Source of the DNA: Bipolaris cookei | Taxonomy: Eukaryota > Ascomycota > Dothideomycetes > Pleosporales > Pleosporaceae | Assembly: GCA_002286855.1 (NCBI GenBank) | Contig: NRSV01000003.1 | Location: 1,432 to 65,431, forward strand | Direction: 5' to 3' | Length of the DNA: 64,000 nucleotides | Shown here: in pieces, positions 39,763 to 49,724 of the stretch | Layout: the number at the start of each line of letters is the position of its first letter | Numbering within the stretch: the stretch's first letter is position 1 | Program-made: the position numbers and the translations under genes | Notes under the pieces: generated by a model | Told to the model about the DNA's origin: nothing | The model's database searches: none | What the model saw: the letters and a program-made list of their open reading frames with translations, nothing else

Positions 39763-41424
39763 ATGTCTCAACAACGCAACACTCAAACTGGCTATATTGA
39801 AGCAGATCTCCAGCTTGCCCTTTTTTATTTTAAATATCAAAGTATTAAACGCCAAAGACGTGCTGCTTCTGTCTACAACGTCCCACGAACAACACTCCAG
39901 CGTAGAGACGCTGGAACACGCCTCCGACGCAACTGCGAAGCGAACTCAAAGCGCCTGAATAAGCTAAAAGAGGAGGTTATAGTTGAGCGCATCCTTGAAG
40001 AGTCTACGCGAGGATTTGCGCCTACAAAGGCTGAAGTTCGAGCAATGGCTGATAAACTCTTGCATGAACGCGCTAGCAACCCTGTTGGCAAGAACTGGGT
40101 TGACAACTTTGTTAAGCGAACTCCTGAGCTCCGTACGCGCTGGAGCTGTCCTTATGATCACCAGTAAGCTGCCTGCGAGGACCCAGCGGCTATTCAGCGC
40201 TGGTTTGATCTGGTGGAAGGGACAAAGAAGAAGTGAGGGATTGTGGACAATGATATCTACAACTTTGATGAAACTGGCTTTATAACGGACAAGATTTTAT
40301 CACAGTTAATTGCTAAAGGCTTTGAAGGATAGGGTAAAAAGAAGCGGATACAGCCAGGCAACCGTGAGTGGGTTACTGTGATCCAAGGCATAGACGCGTC
40401 GGGTCGCCTGCTACCATCCTTCGTTATTTGTGCAGGCAAGGTGCTTATCGACGTGTGGTTTCAAGATCTACCTGCAGACTGGATTCTTGGAGTTAGTCCT
40501 AATGGCTGGATGAATAATCAGCTTGCTCTTGCGTGGTTAGAGCACTTTGATACCCATACAAAAAGCTGCACTGTGGGTGGGTATCGACTGCTCATTATCG
40601 ATGGCCACGAGAGCCACTGCTCCGTCTGTTTTCAAGATCTTTTTAAGGAGAAGAATACCATTCTTTTCTGTATGCCCGCACACTCGTCTCACCTGTTGCA
40701 GCCTCTTGATGTCGCCTGCTTCGCGCCGTTGAAGCATAAGTATGGCAACGCTGTTTCAGGCTTGGCACGCAACCGCACCCACTATATCAACAAGGAGACC
40801 TTTCTACTAGCGTTCAAGACTGCTTTTGAGCAGTCGTTTAAGAAGGAGAATATCCGAGCTGACTTTAGAGGCGCTGGTATAGTCCTACATGACCCACAGA
40901 CTGTGCTATCAAAGCTTGATGTGGTGGTGCAGACGTCAAAACAATCGCCGCGACGGGCAGACGCCTGGGAGGCGCGGACACCGCGCAAAGTCCGCAAAGT
41001 CGAGGCTCAAAGTACTCTCATTCGACAGAGAGTAAGAAATTGCCGTGGGTCTTCTGCAAGTTCACTTGACGAGAAGGTTGCACAGCTGAGCAAAGGGGCT
41101 CAGCAAATGGCACATAAGATGACGCTAATGATGGAGGAAATGGCTAGCCTTCAAGAGGCTCTAGATGCAGCAAATAAGCGTAAGAGCCCGCAAGCGGCGA
41201 TACGTACGGACAGACGAGACTCTTGCTGTTAGCGAAGTACAAGAAGGATTAGCTAGCCGGGCGAGTAGCAGTCACGGCGACGGTGAGATCGCGTCGAAGA
41301 GGGTGCGAAAAGAGAGGCGGTGCGGATGTTGCAAGCAGACTAGACACAACATCCGTACCTGCGCAGTTGAAGCAGAGATATTGCTAATGAAAGCGGTAGT
41401 TCTAATGAATAAATTGGTATACTA
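39763..41424 (+). pseudogene. pogo transposase with three stops and a frameshift
   Basis: Frame from ATG 39763 (MSQQRNTQTGYIEADLQL..) with HTH and CENP-B-type domains. The catalytic Asp lies in IYNFDETGFITD and IIDGHESHC, and SSHLLQPLDVACFAPLKHKYG is intact. In-frame stops at TAA 40165, TGA 40234 and TAG 40330. Near 41190 the frame shifts, and the C-terminal part, with the zinc knuckle CGCCKQTRHNIRTC, continues in the next frame to a stop at 41422-41424. It is clearly diverged from the transposase at 34351-36000, though both start MSQ and share domain order. Confidence 0.88.
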
Positions 41425-41574
41425 ACTTACGATAGTTTATTAATTCTGATAAAAGTGCATGATATTGTGTTGACGTCGACGCGCTAGTCAAAAGTAGCCC
41501 GCTCGCTTGTGAACCACGTTAAATCCTATTGAACGAACAAAAAGCATTACCCTTCTTCACCCACAAAAAAAGGA

Positions 41575-41690
41575 TGGTCACTACGAGGGTCGAACTCGCG
41601 ACCTTGGCGTCTACCAAAGTCCTTTGTAGGAGCAGAACTCCTAACCCGGATTTATTAGCACCACGCTCTAACCAACTGAGCTAAGCGACC
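41575..41690 (-). tRNA. tRNA-Ile (anticodon AAU) with a 42-bp intron
   Basis: Minus strand, 5' end at 41690. Acceptor stem GGTCGCT pairs with AGTGACC (one G-U); discriminator A. D-arm TAGCTCAGTTGGTTAGAGC, A-box and B-box (GTTCGACCC) normal. The anticodon stem TGGTG/CGCCA encloses loop CTAATAA, giving anticodon AAT. An intron at 41611-41652 sits one base 3' of the anticodon, the standard place. Mature length 74. Confidence 0.93.
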
Positions 41691-42160
41691 TTAATGCCTT
41701 CCTGAAAGAGGAGGAGCGAGTGTCGTACCTGCCTGCTCAACCGAGCAGAAGGATATACACTGTGCTGTTGGAAACAATCCGACGATTGCTCTGTAGGTGA
41801 TTGATGAAAGTTTTTCGATTTAGATTAAATATATTGTACAATAATTTGTAAGTAAATAAGATTGGACTGGCTTGAGAAAACTGACATGAAGGTGGGGTTG
41901 CACCACAAAATCGGAACCAAACAAGGGTCAAGTAGGTGTTTAAGGACCCCACCATCGGCAGATACAGCAGCCGCAAGAGGTTAGTACAGTTCATATCGAG
42001 AGATACTCGTGGGTCCAACATTTATATGTGGTCAGCCAAAAGACATGCTTTGTAAGCACTTAGTGTGCTAGAATCAAAATTCAATACGCACGTCTTCGCA
42101 GAGAAACGTTGAGATCAATGTTCATCCAAAAAATGTAGTCGAATTAGAATTGTGTACCAA
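41691..42160. other. intergenic between tRNA-Ile and ORC2
   Basis: 470 bp, AT-rich. A 94-codon minus ORF has no recognisable feature. Confidence 0.4.
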
Positions 42161-43900
42161 TCAAAACGCCTCTCCAGCAAGATCTTCAGCAAGACCTTCC
42201 AACTCTTCTTGTCGAAAGGGGACCCACAGCCGCTCTGTGCCCATGCCATCTTTCCGGCTCTCAATCATCTGATGATCGTGAAACTCCTTGAGCAAGGTTC
42301 TAAAACTAACTTCACTGGTGCATACAAAAGCCTCGACGGCTTTGTGGTAAAGGACGCGGTATTCTACGCCTTGGGAAGATTCTGGCTGAGCGTTCTTTGC
42401 TTGTGCACCCTTCGACTTTGGTGTGGCGGTGATGTCGTCTTCTTCGCCCAGGTCGATGCCTTCCATCATGGATAGAGCTAGTTGTTCCATGACCAAGATG
42501 CGGAATAGCTCTCGCGCTTGTTCCGGTAGAGAGCGCAAGACAAAGCCTACACCATCTCTGCCGCTCACTCGCCTGCCGCTGCGCCCAAGAAGCTCGTTGA
42601 CAGTCTCGACTGTATCCATCTCGGCGTCGTAGGGCGCAAAGGTAGTTGCATCGTGAAACAAAAACTTGTATTGTGTTTTGAGACCAACATCCCACAGCAG
42701 AGGAAAGTTTGGTGTATCTGCTGTACATATGAGATTTACAGAGGGGTGACTGGCTAGTCGGGCGAGCATGGTTGGCAACGGAGTTTTCCGAAGGTAGGGC
42801 GAGTCGATGGAGTTCAAGACAACGGGCACTGGATGGGATGGCGGGTTGTTGGTAAGATGCTCCAAGATGAAATCGAGCAGCACTGCAGGCTGATTAGGCA
42901 GCTTTAGGTTCGCCGGCACAACAGCCGATGCGACCGTCGTCAGGAGTTCCTTGACTGTAGTGCCGGCAGCATAGCCGTTTATAACTACTATCTTTGGCGT
43001 CTTCTTTGTTCCCTTATAAGGCGCACGGTCAAGGAGGGAGTGGTAGAGATGGGCTGTGAATCGTTCTGTAATGATGCGCTTCGAACCATAGCCGTAGAGG
43101 CAGATGTTGAACCCCTGTTCGAGTTCGAATATCCATTGGTCGTATGCGCGGCCATGCAGTTCCAGTAAAAAGTCCATCTCAGACTGGTGGGGGTCTTGGT
43201 ATGACTGGATTGATTGAAAGTACTCGTCGTGGCTGAGGAGGCTCTGTGCGGAGAGTGTATTGTTGGACGTCTTTGTGCCCGCAGGGCGGTTCTGCCAAAA
43301 GTACTCCTCGTGCGGAGGCAATTCGGTGGGCGGGGTGGGCGAGCGTTGCTTTGGCGGACGGCCTACTTTGCCTGACCCCTTTGGTCGGCCTCTTCCACGC
43401 TTCGAGGGAGTCTCGGGCACAGGGGCTTCTTCTTGGGGCGCCTCCTCGGTGGACTGCTCTACCTCGTCTGCGGGCTCGTCGAGAATCTGTTGGGCAAGCT
43501 CATCCTCCTCGTCAAGGACATCCTCATCGCTGTCTGCTCCATTCAATGTCCGCTCTAGCATGCGCCTGTTGCTCTTCCGACGTGCACTTCGATCGGCATT
43601 GCGGACGAGGGTTGGGGTGCCCTCTGGGGAATCGCGTTTGGCAGATTTTGTCGGCGTTTCAAAGACAAGTTTCCGCGCCGACTTTGGAGTGGCAGCGACT
43701 GAATTGGGGAAGCCGGACTTTTTCAAGATGGATCGAGGGGTGCCATGCTCGGCCAGATATGTCCTCCCCTTTCTCGACGGCGTATGGGCTTCGAGGGGAT
43801 CCCGGTCCTCTGGCACATCGTCGGCTATGCGGGCGCGCAGCTTTTGCGGGGTGGCGTCGTCATTCTCGTCGTCGTCGCGTCTTCTCTTTGTGCCAACCAT
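42161..43900 (-). CDS. ORC2: origin recognition complex subunit 2
   Basis: Part of the six-subunit complex that marks replication origins in the nucleus. One exon, 579 aa. The first 190 residues are disordered and basic/acidic, with Ser/Thr-Pro sites and an AT-hook-like segment at 168-186 (KRGRGRPKGSGKVGRPPKQ). The conserved ORC2 domain starts near 223. It contains QGFNICLYGYGSKR (about 262-275), the degenerate P-loop region of ORC2, then LLDFILEHL, and ends with the winged-helix portion SFRTLLKEFHDHQMIESRKD. ATG 43900 confirmed. Diverges from ATG101 across 1.1 kb. Confidence 0.93.
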   Translation of the reverse strand: MVGTKRRRDDDENDDATPQKLRARIADDVPEDRDPLEAHTPSRKGRTYLAEHGTPRSILKKSGFPNSVAATPKSARKLVFETPTKSAKRDSPEGTPTLVRNADRSARRKSNRRMLERTLNGADSDEDVLDEEDELAQQILDEPADEVEQSTEEAPQEEAPVPETPSKRGRGRPKGSGKVGRPPKQRSPTPPTELPPHEEYFWQNRPAGTKTSNNTLSAQSLLSHDEYFQSIQSYQDPHQSEMDFLLELHGRAYDQWIFELEQGFNICLYGYGSKRIITERFTAHLYHSLLDRAPYKGTKKTPKIVVINGYAAGTTVKELLTTVASAVVPANLKLPNQPAVLLDFILEHLTNNPPSHPVPVVLNSIDSPYLRKTPLPTMLARLASHPSVNLICTADTPNFPLLWDVGLKTQYKFLFHDATTFAPYDAEMDTVETVNELLGRSGRRVSGRDGVGFVLRSLPEQARELFRILVMEQLALSMMEGIDLGEEDDITATPKSKGAQAKNAQPESSQGVEYRVLYHKAVEAFVCTSEVSFRTLLKEFHDHQMIESRKDGMGTERLWVPFRQEELEGLAEDLAGEAF

Positions 43901-45003
43901 GTCTGGGGGTTGATGAAATGTTTTGGCGGGATGGGTTGATGGTGACGCGACTTAGGCGACAGCGATGCTTGGCGCGCGGCGGAGGCTCAAACGCCTACCA
44001 CTGTGCGGGGACCAGAGGGCGTGAGCATTATGTGCCACGGACGAGGACTGGTACCCATCACAGCGGATGCTACCCCTTAGTTGGGAGCGACTGGCCAATG
44101 CAGTCGAGGCGGCCATCTGATGTCCACAAGGGAGGGTGCATATTGCGCGTGTGGCCGCACTGCGTGTATGCAAGCCTACTCCTGGCAGGGCTGCAGACGG
44201 ACTATTGACATGTGACGATGGCGTGGTTGCGATGGGCAGGGCCGACGTCACGGGACGGGAGGTGCATTCATCGCCATGCACACTACCCGTGTGTGTTTGT
44301 ACATATGCATGTAAGTAGTTACGTGAGGAGGAAACTGTTGGCCAGAGCTGCATACAAGATATGTACGTATGCCGCGACTGGGCCATCCAGACTCCACGCA
44401 ACGTGTTCTGCGGGCCGTCTGTAAGCAAGCATCGGGGTGCAGCATCCCGGGTGGGCGTGGCCGCAACCATGACGGGGTGATTCAGATGGGCGGGCAGATG
44501 ACAGATTCATGTGCAGCATGCGAGGACGTCTGTCTCGGCGTGGTGCTCTGGTGTCGCGTCACGCAGCGGGCGAGACAGGAGACAAGAGGCTACAAATAGC
44601 TGGCCAGGCGGCCGCGGGCTGATGCGACTGGGCTGGGCTGCAGACGATCCGTCCATACATAGGCGTGCTGATGATCTCACCCACGGCGCTGCCCGCGCCT
44701 GTTCGTTTTCCGTCGTCTTCATCCGCGACTGCCCCGCACAAGCCCGAAACTTCACCTCCACACCTGTCCCAACCACGGCCTCTGCCACTCCACCACTCTC
44801 GACTCCCACGACGCTGCCGCTCAACCCCAGACCCCCTTACTACTGCTGCTGCTGCCACCACCGTCCCCCGCCTCGCATCCCCGCCCGCTGTCTCTCCCCC
44901 CGTTCGCACCCTTCCCCCTGCGACTCGCCCCCAACCAAACGCCGAGTGGCGCTCTCCCGCGCTCCCTGTCTCCAGCTCGGGCTCCAAGCACTTTGCTGCC
45001 ACC
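43901..45003. other. divergent promoter region ORC2/ATG101
   Basis: 1.1 kb, GC-rich, with many overlapping low-complexity ORFs on both strands (Pro/Ser/Thr on plus, Gly/Arg on minus). No domain seen; treated as regulatory/leader sequence. Confidence 0.5.
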
Positions 45004-45747
45004 ATGGAACAAAGACGGCGGCCAGAGTACAACCTCGACATCTTCGCCGATGCTGCCTTTGTCAAGGATGTCGTCAAGGGTAAGTCTTTCCCGCTGTTTG
45101 TTTTTCTTCACCTTCCGCCCCGACCACCCGCCCAACCTTTTGCCTCTCCCCCCGCCCGGTCTCCTCCGTGAGCGTGTCCTGACCGCCCGACAGCAATCCT
45201 GCACACGATCTTCTTTCACCGGTACTTTACCTCGATATCACCCCTGACACGCGACCTGCTCGACCTGACGCTGCCCGCCATCGACGATGTCGACCTTGAA
45301 ACGCTTATTGAGCAGAAGACGTTTGCGCTCGTGCGCTCCATAGACAGCACCCACCAGCCCCGCGGACGAGGCCAGATTGTCGTCCAGTTCTTCGAGAAGA
45401 AGCGGAGAAAGACATACTTTTTCGGGAAGGCAGACGAAGACGTTTGCTGGGAGCAGTGGACGCTTGACGTGACCCTCGCCCAGCCCCGGACCGAGACCGG
45501 TACGTGGCAGCCCAACCTTTTCACTCCTGCCAACCCACTAATCCACTTAACAGACGCCCTCAAGGTCCGTCGCGCAATGACAAAGTCACTAGAAAAAGCC
45601 GCACACAAGATCATCGCCATCGTCAACCGCGACAAAGACCACATTCCCCCAATCACCACAACCGACGCCAACCCCTTCCCCTACCAGATTGTCGTCAACC
45701 CAAAGTCTGCTGAAAACGACTGGCGGCCCCGTATCGGCCTCTTCTAA
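45004..45747 (+). CDS. ATG101: autophagy protein ATG101 (HORMA domain)
   Basis: Subunit of the Atg1/ULK initiation complex in fungi that lack the yeast Atg29-Atg31 pair; forms a HORMA heterodimer with Atg13. Three exons: 45004-45079, 45194-45499 and 45554-45747, giving 191 aa, usual for Pezizomycotina. Conserved blocks: RRRPEYNLDIFAD, ILHTIFFHRYFTSISP, a WF-finger-region equivalent around CWEQWTLDVT, and the C-terminal VNRDKDHIPPITT with NPFPYQIVV. Intron borders GTAAGT..ACAG and GTACGT..ACAG. The first ATG fits the family start. Confidence 0.92.
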
Positions 45748-46285
45748 CCTTGAAACAATCTGGCGGTGAAAGAAAAAAAATCAAAGGAAACGCAACTGTA
45801 TATATGTATCACTTTGCACCCTCACCGGGCAAGACCACGTTCAACACGAGTAGGATGTAATATTGCGTCGCTCACTGCGACATAAAAGAGACGGAAAAAG
45901 CCCTCGATTCCATATACCGGCCGTATTAGAGATGGGCCGCGGCGTTTTTTTTTTGCGAAACCTCCATTTCCTTTCCCCCTTCGCCGCCGCCGCCACCACT
46001 CCCAAAAGCTCCACTGTACAGTGTCCGCCATGTCGGGCAACCTTTCCCCCCCAAGCAAACCTTGCGAAATACCTGTATCGGAAAGTCCCAAGAACATGAG
46101 CGTTTTGATTGTTTGTTACCTGTTTGCTGCTATAGCTACACAAGATACCCCAACTCCCCAAATGAAATTATACCTTTTTTTTAAAAAAATACTATGGCGA
46201 GGATGTGGTTACTTGAGTCTTCCGGTACGTGAATCTTTGATAATAATGGTCATATATTGGTATACCAGCTACTCAAATATACTCA
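45748..46285. other. intergenic between convergent ATG101 and DUF1766 gene
   Basis: 540 bp of 3' flanks; no gene seen. Confidence 0.5.
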
Positions 46286-47830
46286 TCACTCATTCCTTTT
46301 CTCCGCCCACTCAACCCACCTCTTCACAACCTCATCCACCTTCTTAATCCCCTCCCTTGTAGCCTCCACCTCAAACCACTCCTTATGGCTCTTCCCACAT
46401 GCCTCACACTGCTTAATCACCCGCTGCTCCCCCAACTCCAAATGAATCATGCGCTCCACCCGATGAGCATGCGGTACCTTGCGCACTCCCGCTGCCGCCC
46501 CTTCATCCCCAGCTTGCAACCCACCCCCAGCACCACCCGTGGACCCCCGCCCCTGATGCGACGCCTGTCTCGACCCCGCAGGCGACGGTGTCGCAGACGA
46601 AACATGCGGATAGTACCGCACAAGCGAAAGACTATACCCGCATTGTCTCGTCCACTCATTCATACGCCGATGCACATTATTCGCCCTGCCTATCTTGAGT
46701 AAAATCGTATCTTTCCCTTTCTCTCCCCCTTTCTCACTCGCTCCTTTGTCGCCTTTCTTCTCCTTGACAGAATACTGCCTCATAACATCCGACGTCCTCC
46801 GTCTCCCTCCCCCCTCTCCGCGTGGTGCCAGCAAATTCGAGGCTGCAGATGATGGAGCGGGTCCCGCGGTCTCGGGCGTGAGCCAGAAGATGTAAATGAA
46901 GCCTTCTTCATCGTGGGGGGAGATGGGCTTGGAGAGTTCAGCTAGCAGAGTTGAGGCGAGTTTCGGGGGAAGGGAAGTGGGGATGTAGCGTAAGAGTGTG
47001 GCGGTTTCAGAGTCGGAGCTATGGTTGGTCTTGTTGACGGGGCGGGGGGGTTTTTCACTGAGGGGTTTGCGGGAGCTTGAGGGGCGGGAGTGTTGGCTGC
47101 TGCTTTTTCGGGATTGGCCTTGTACCCGGGGTGGTTGTGATGGTGGTTGTTGTGGTTGTGGGATGTCTTGCATGGGTGTTTCTGTTTGAGTCGGTTCTGC
47201 TGTCGGCTGGTGGTCTGTCTTCTTCTTGTGTCGTGTGGCTTCTGTGACTTCCTCATCTGCAGATCCACAGCACAGCGATGCCCAGAAGCCTAGCTTTTTT
47301 ACGGGTGGCGCCGATTTTGATGGCCGGTCTCTTCGTTTCCTGTCTGCCATTACATCGCTGGGTACAGACATTAACGGGCCCTGGACAGCATCCCAGGTCG
47401 GTGGCCGGTTGATTCGCCTAGGTGGTCGAGATCCAGATCTTCTTCTATGGCCACTGCTCCTCCTCTTGCGTGGAGCAGCTTCATTCTGCTCCTCAATATC
47501 CAGAACGCCCAGCCGTGCCACCAGTGTATCAATGCTACTCCTCTCTTTCAGCGGGTATAATTGGGTCGCTGGTCCTGTCGATTCTTTTGCTGCCAACGTC
47601 TCGGCCTGGTCTTTGTGCTGCCAGCAAAAATACGCCGCTGCGCCAATCTCCTCTCCGCTGTCATCACCAGCAACAGATGTCACGGCGAGAACACCATCGC
47701 CTTCAGGCTCCTTCGCGTCAATAGGCCGTTTGCATGGTCGCCCGGATTGTGTAAGGCCTTTGCACGTGGTCGCCGGATTTCGTGAGTCTGAGCGAGGAAC
47801 GAGTGACTCCGGTGTCACTCCGGTAAACAT
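46286..47830 (-). CDS. DUF1766/T5orf172 (GIY-YIG-like) domain protein
   Basis: A 514-aa single-exon protein. The N-terminus has a short Cys motif (TTCKGLTQSGRPCKRPI, residues 21-37) and FCWQHKD, a possible small zinc unit. The middle 100-270 is disordered, basic and Ser/Pro-rich. The C-terminal third carries the T5orf172/DUF1766 domain: FIYIFWLTPE, LLKIGRANNVHRRMNEWTRQC, RVERMIHLELGEQR and CEACGKSHKEWFEV. Such proteins in fungi (for example meiotically upregulated gene 113 of fission yeast) have a GIY-YIG-like fold; nuclease activity is not shown. Two Gly/Ala-rich insertions lie inside the domain. ATG at 47830. Confidence 0.85.
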   Translation of the reverse strand: MFTGVTPESLVPRSDSRNPATTCKGLTQSGRPCKRPIDAKEPEGDGVLAVTSVAGDDSGEEIGAAAYFCWQHKDQAETLAAKESTGPATQLYPLKERSSIDTLVARLGVLDIEEQNEAAPRKRRSSGHRRRSGSRPPRRINRPPTWDAVQGPLMSVPSDVMADRKRRDRPSKSAPPVKKLGFWASLCCGSADEEVTEATRHKKKTDHQPTAEPTQTETPMQDIPQPQQPPSQPPRVQGQSRKSSSQHSRPSSSRKPLSEKPPRPVNKTNHSSDSETATLLRYIPTSLPPKLASTLLAELSKPISPHDEEGFIYIFWLTPETAGPAPSSAASNLLAPRGEGGGRRRTSDVMRQYSVKEKKGDKGASEKGGEKGKDTILLKIGRANNVHRRMNEWTRQCGYSLSLVRYYPHVSSATPSPAGSRQASHQGRGSTGGAGGGLQAGDEGAAAGVRKVPHAHRVERMIHLELGEQRVIKQCEACGKSHKEWFEVEATREGIKKVDEVVKRWVEWAEKRNE

Positions 47831-48435
47831 ATTGGTGTAGAAATGCGGTTCTGTATCTAAGGATGTTGAATGTTGGAAGTTGAATTGGTAACAAAAAGCT
47901 GTAGATTTCTAGAGGTAGTGAGCTTTGACGCGTCCATCACGGCGCGTCCATAGATTCACAGCCACATTGCCTGAGGAAGCATCAAGGGCAGTGCATGGCT
48001 GTGAAATATCAAGTGGAGCGTGTGTGACGACAGACAGGCCCACTCTGTCATCCAAGATTGTCGTCAGCCAGCGCATTGTGAGCCAGCAGTCATAGCGTCC
48101 GTGTCGGCGCGTACTTAACAAGAAATGGCGGGACTAGGCCCATTTGTGGCGGTGCTCGTGGCGCAGCACCACAAAGAGGCAAAAGGCGCATCGCCACAAA
48201 CATTCCAAAGCAGTTGTCCACGAGACTTGTGGAAAGACACCCACGTGGCAAGAGAAGTAATGACAACATGTACACAAAGACGCACTACTGGTATTGCCGC
48301 TACTGCCAGCAAATGTCTCCATTTTCAACTTGGCGCAGAGCGCAAAAAGAGATCTAGCCTCAACAGCGAGAACCAACGAAAAAGCAAAAAGATATCCAGA
48401 ATCCCAGCACTAGGTCCGGCAGCGAAAAGAAAAAA
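47831..48435. other. intergenic between DUF1766 gene and tRNA-Gly
   Basis: 600 bp; a 113-codon plus ORF at 48125-48466 runs into the tRNA and is not taken as a gene. Confidence 0.45.
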
Positions 48436-48540
48436 TGCATCGGCCGGGAATCGAACCCGGGGCTAGCCGACGTTGTCCAATCTGAACTGTGGAGAACAGA
48501 TGGATGGCAACGGCTAATTTTACCACTAAACCACCGATGC
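48436..48540 (-). tRNA. tRNA-Gly (anticodon GCC) with a 34-bp intron
   Basis: Minus strand, 5' end at 48540. Acceptor stem GCATCGG/CCGATGC, discriminator A. D-arm GGTTTAGTGGTAAAAT, B-box GGTTCGATTCC. Anticodon stem AGCCG/CGGCT with loop TTGCCAT, anticodon GCC. The intron at 48471-48504 sits one base 3' of the anticodon. Mature length 71, normal for tRNA-Gly. Confidence 0.93.
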
Positions 48541-49724
48541 TAGGAATATCAAGGTGATAGAAGTTGGTACTTCTTTGATGGAAAATTGATGATTTGTAGA
48601 CTTTATATTTTTTTGGACACTCATCTCACGTCAGGTTGGATTAACCCCAGATTCTAACTGCAAACGGTAAAGCTCGATGAGAGACGATCTCTCGAGTCGA
48701 GACTGCCATTCCGCACTAAGAATGAATGTAGGGCCGGTTGTGCGGGCTAGTAAACAACGTGGTCACAAAATGTAGCAGATTATAAGGATGGACGAAGCAC
48801 CAAGGCCTAACCAGCTTGACTCTTTGGTATTTGACCGGATCAGCGTTAGTAGCTCTATCGTGGCTCAATGCGGTGAGTTGTACAACGCAGACACAACGTC
48901 TGCAAATAACCGTAGCCTCGCTCTTCCTGCTCTGTGCTAATATGCCCGCTTCATACATACAACGTGTGCTGCCACGAAACCATTCCTAACAGGACTCATG
49001 TAGCTGTCATTTGCAGAGTCCATAGATGCCCAGAATGGCGCGTCTGACCAGTATTACACTATCTTTTTTGTCGCTCTGGTGAGTTACATGATAAACGTTT
49101 AATTTCAAACAAGAGACAGGTGGTAAGGAACTGGCGGTCCGATATCGAGGTAAAGTCACCCGACGCGGCTGTGGTCTGAATGGTACCCTTGTCGCTGTAG
49201 GGATTTCTCATGTGTTGAAATGCCGGAAGCGGCGATGTACCGCTGTCCATGCTGCAGGGGAACAAAAGTGCGGATCCACCGCGGTATACTTCCATCCACC
49301 CAATACTTACATTTCCTCCCCACAATGGCATATCGCAATCAACTTATAAATCATCAAGCTTCGTAAACGTCTAGATCCGCAGCTAGGTGAAAGATAACAC
49401 TTCCATTTATATAAAAAGTTGCCGAGCTGGGTGTTGCTGTGATATGCTTTGCATAACCCATGCACTAAACTGCTTGTAGGAGGTCCATGCGATTCCTACT
49501 AACCTACACGATAGCGGAAAGTACTAGTTGAGACCCCGCCTGTCGCAGTGGAGAATCGCGGAATGTATGATCCATGTATAGACTGGAATATACGATGATA
49601 AAAGAGAAGGATAGCCTATGTGCTGGGTGAATTTCGTATTTCTCATCTACCATCTTTCCTCTACCTCTTGCATTGTCAAGGTAGACCAGTTTCCTTTTCG
49701 TACATTCATAGATTGTCAACCATC
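48541..49724. other. intergenic upstream of amine oxidase
   Basis: 1.2 kb; only ORFs under 95 codons with no features. Contains the amine oxidase promoter. Confidence 0.5.

Larger units (their letters stand above)
39665..41519 (+). mobile_element. second pogo-like transposon, different TIR family, transposase dead
   Basis: 1,855 bp flanked by TA (39663-39664 and 41520-41521). The terminal inverted repeats share GTGGTTCACAAGCGAGCGGG plus CTAC. Inside the 5' end a 17-bp unit (AAGCGAGCGGGCYACCY) is repeated three times in tandem (39676-39726), while the 3' end has a single copy; such subterminal repeats often bind transposase. The element carries a broken transposase gene. It is inserted about 55 bp from the 3' end of tRNA-Ile. 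Confidence 0.9.

Noticed and set aside
44507..45219. ORFs of 105 to 190 codons between ORC2 and ATG101
   Set aside because: They overlap in opposite strands, one runs through ATG101 exon 1 and its intron, and the peptides are Pro/Ser- or Gly/Arg-rich without motifs.
48125..48466. 113-codon plus ORF ending in tRNA-Gly
   Set aside because: It reads into the tRNA complement and has no protein features.
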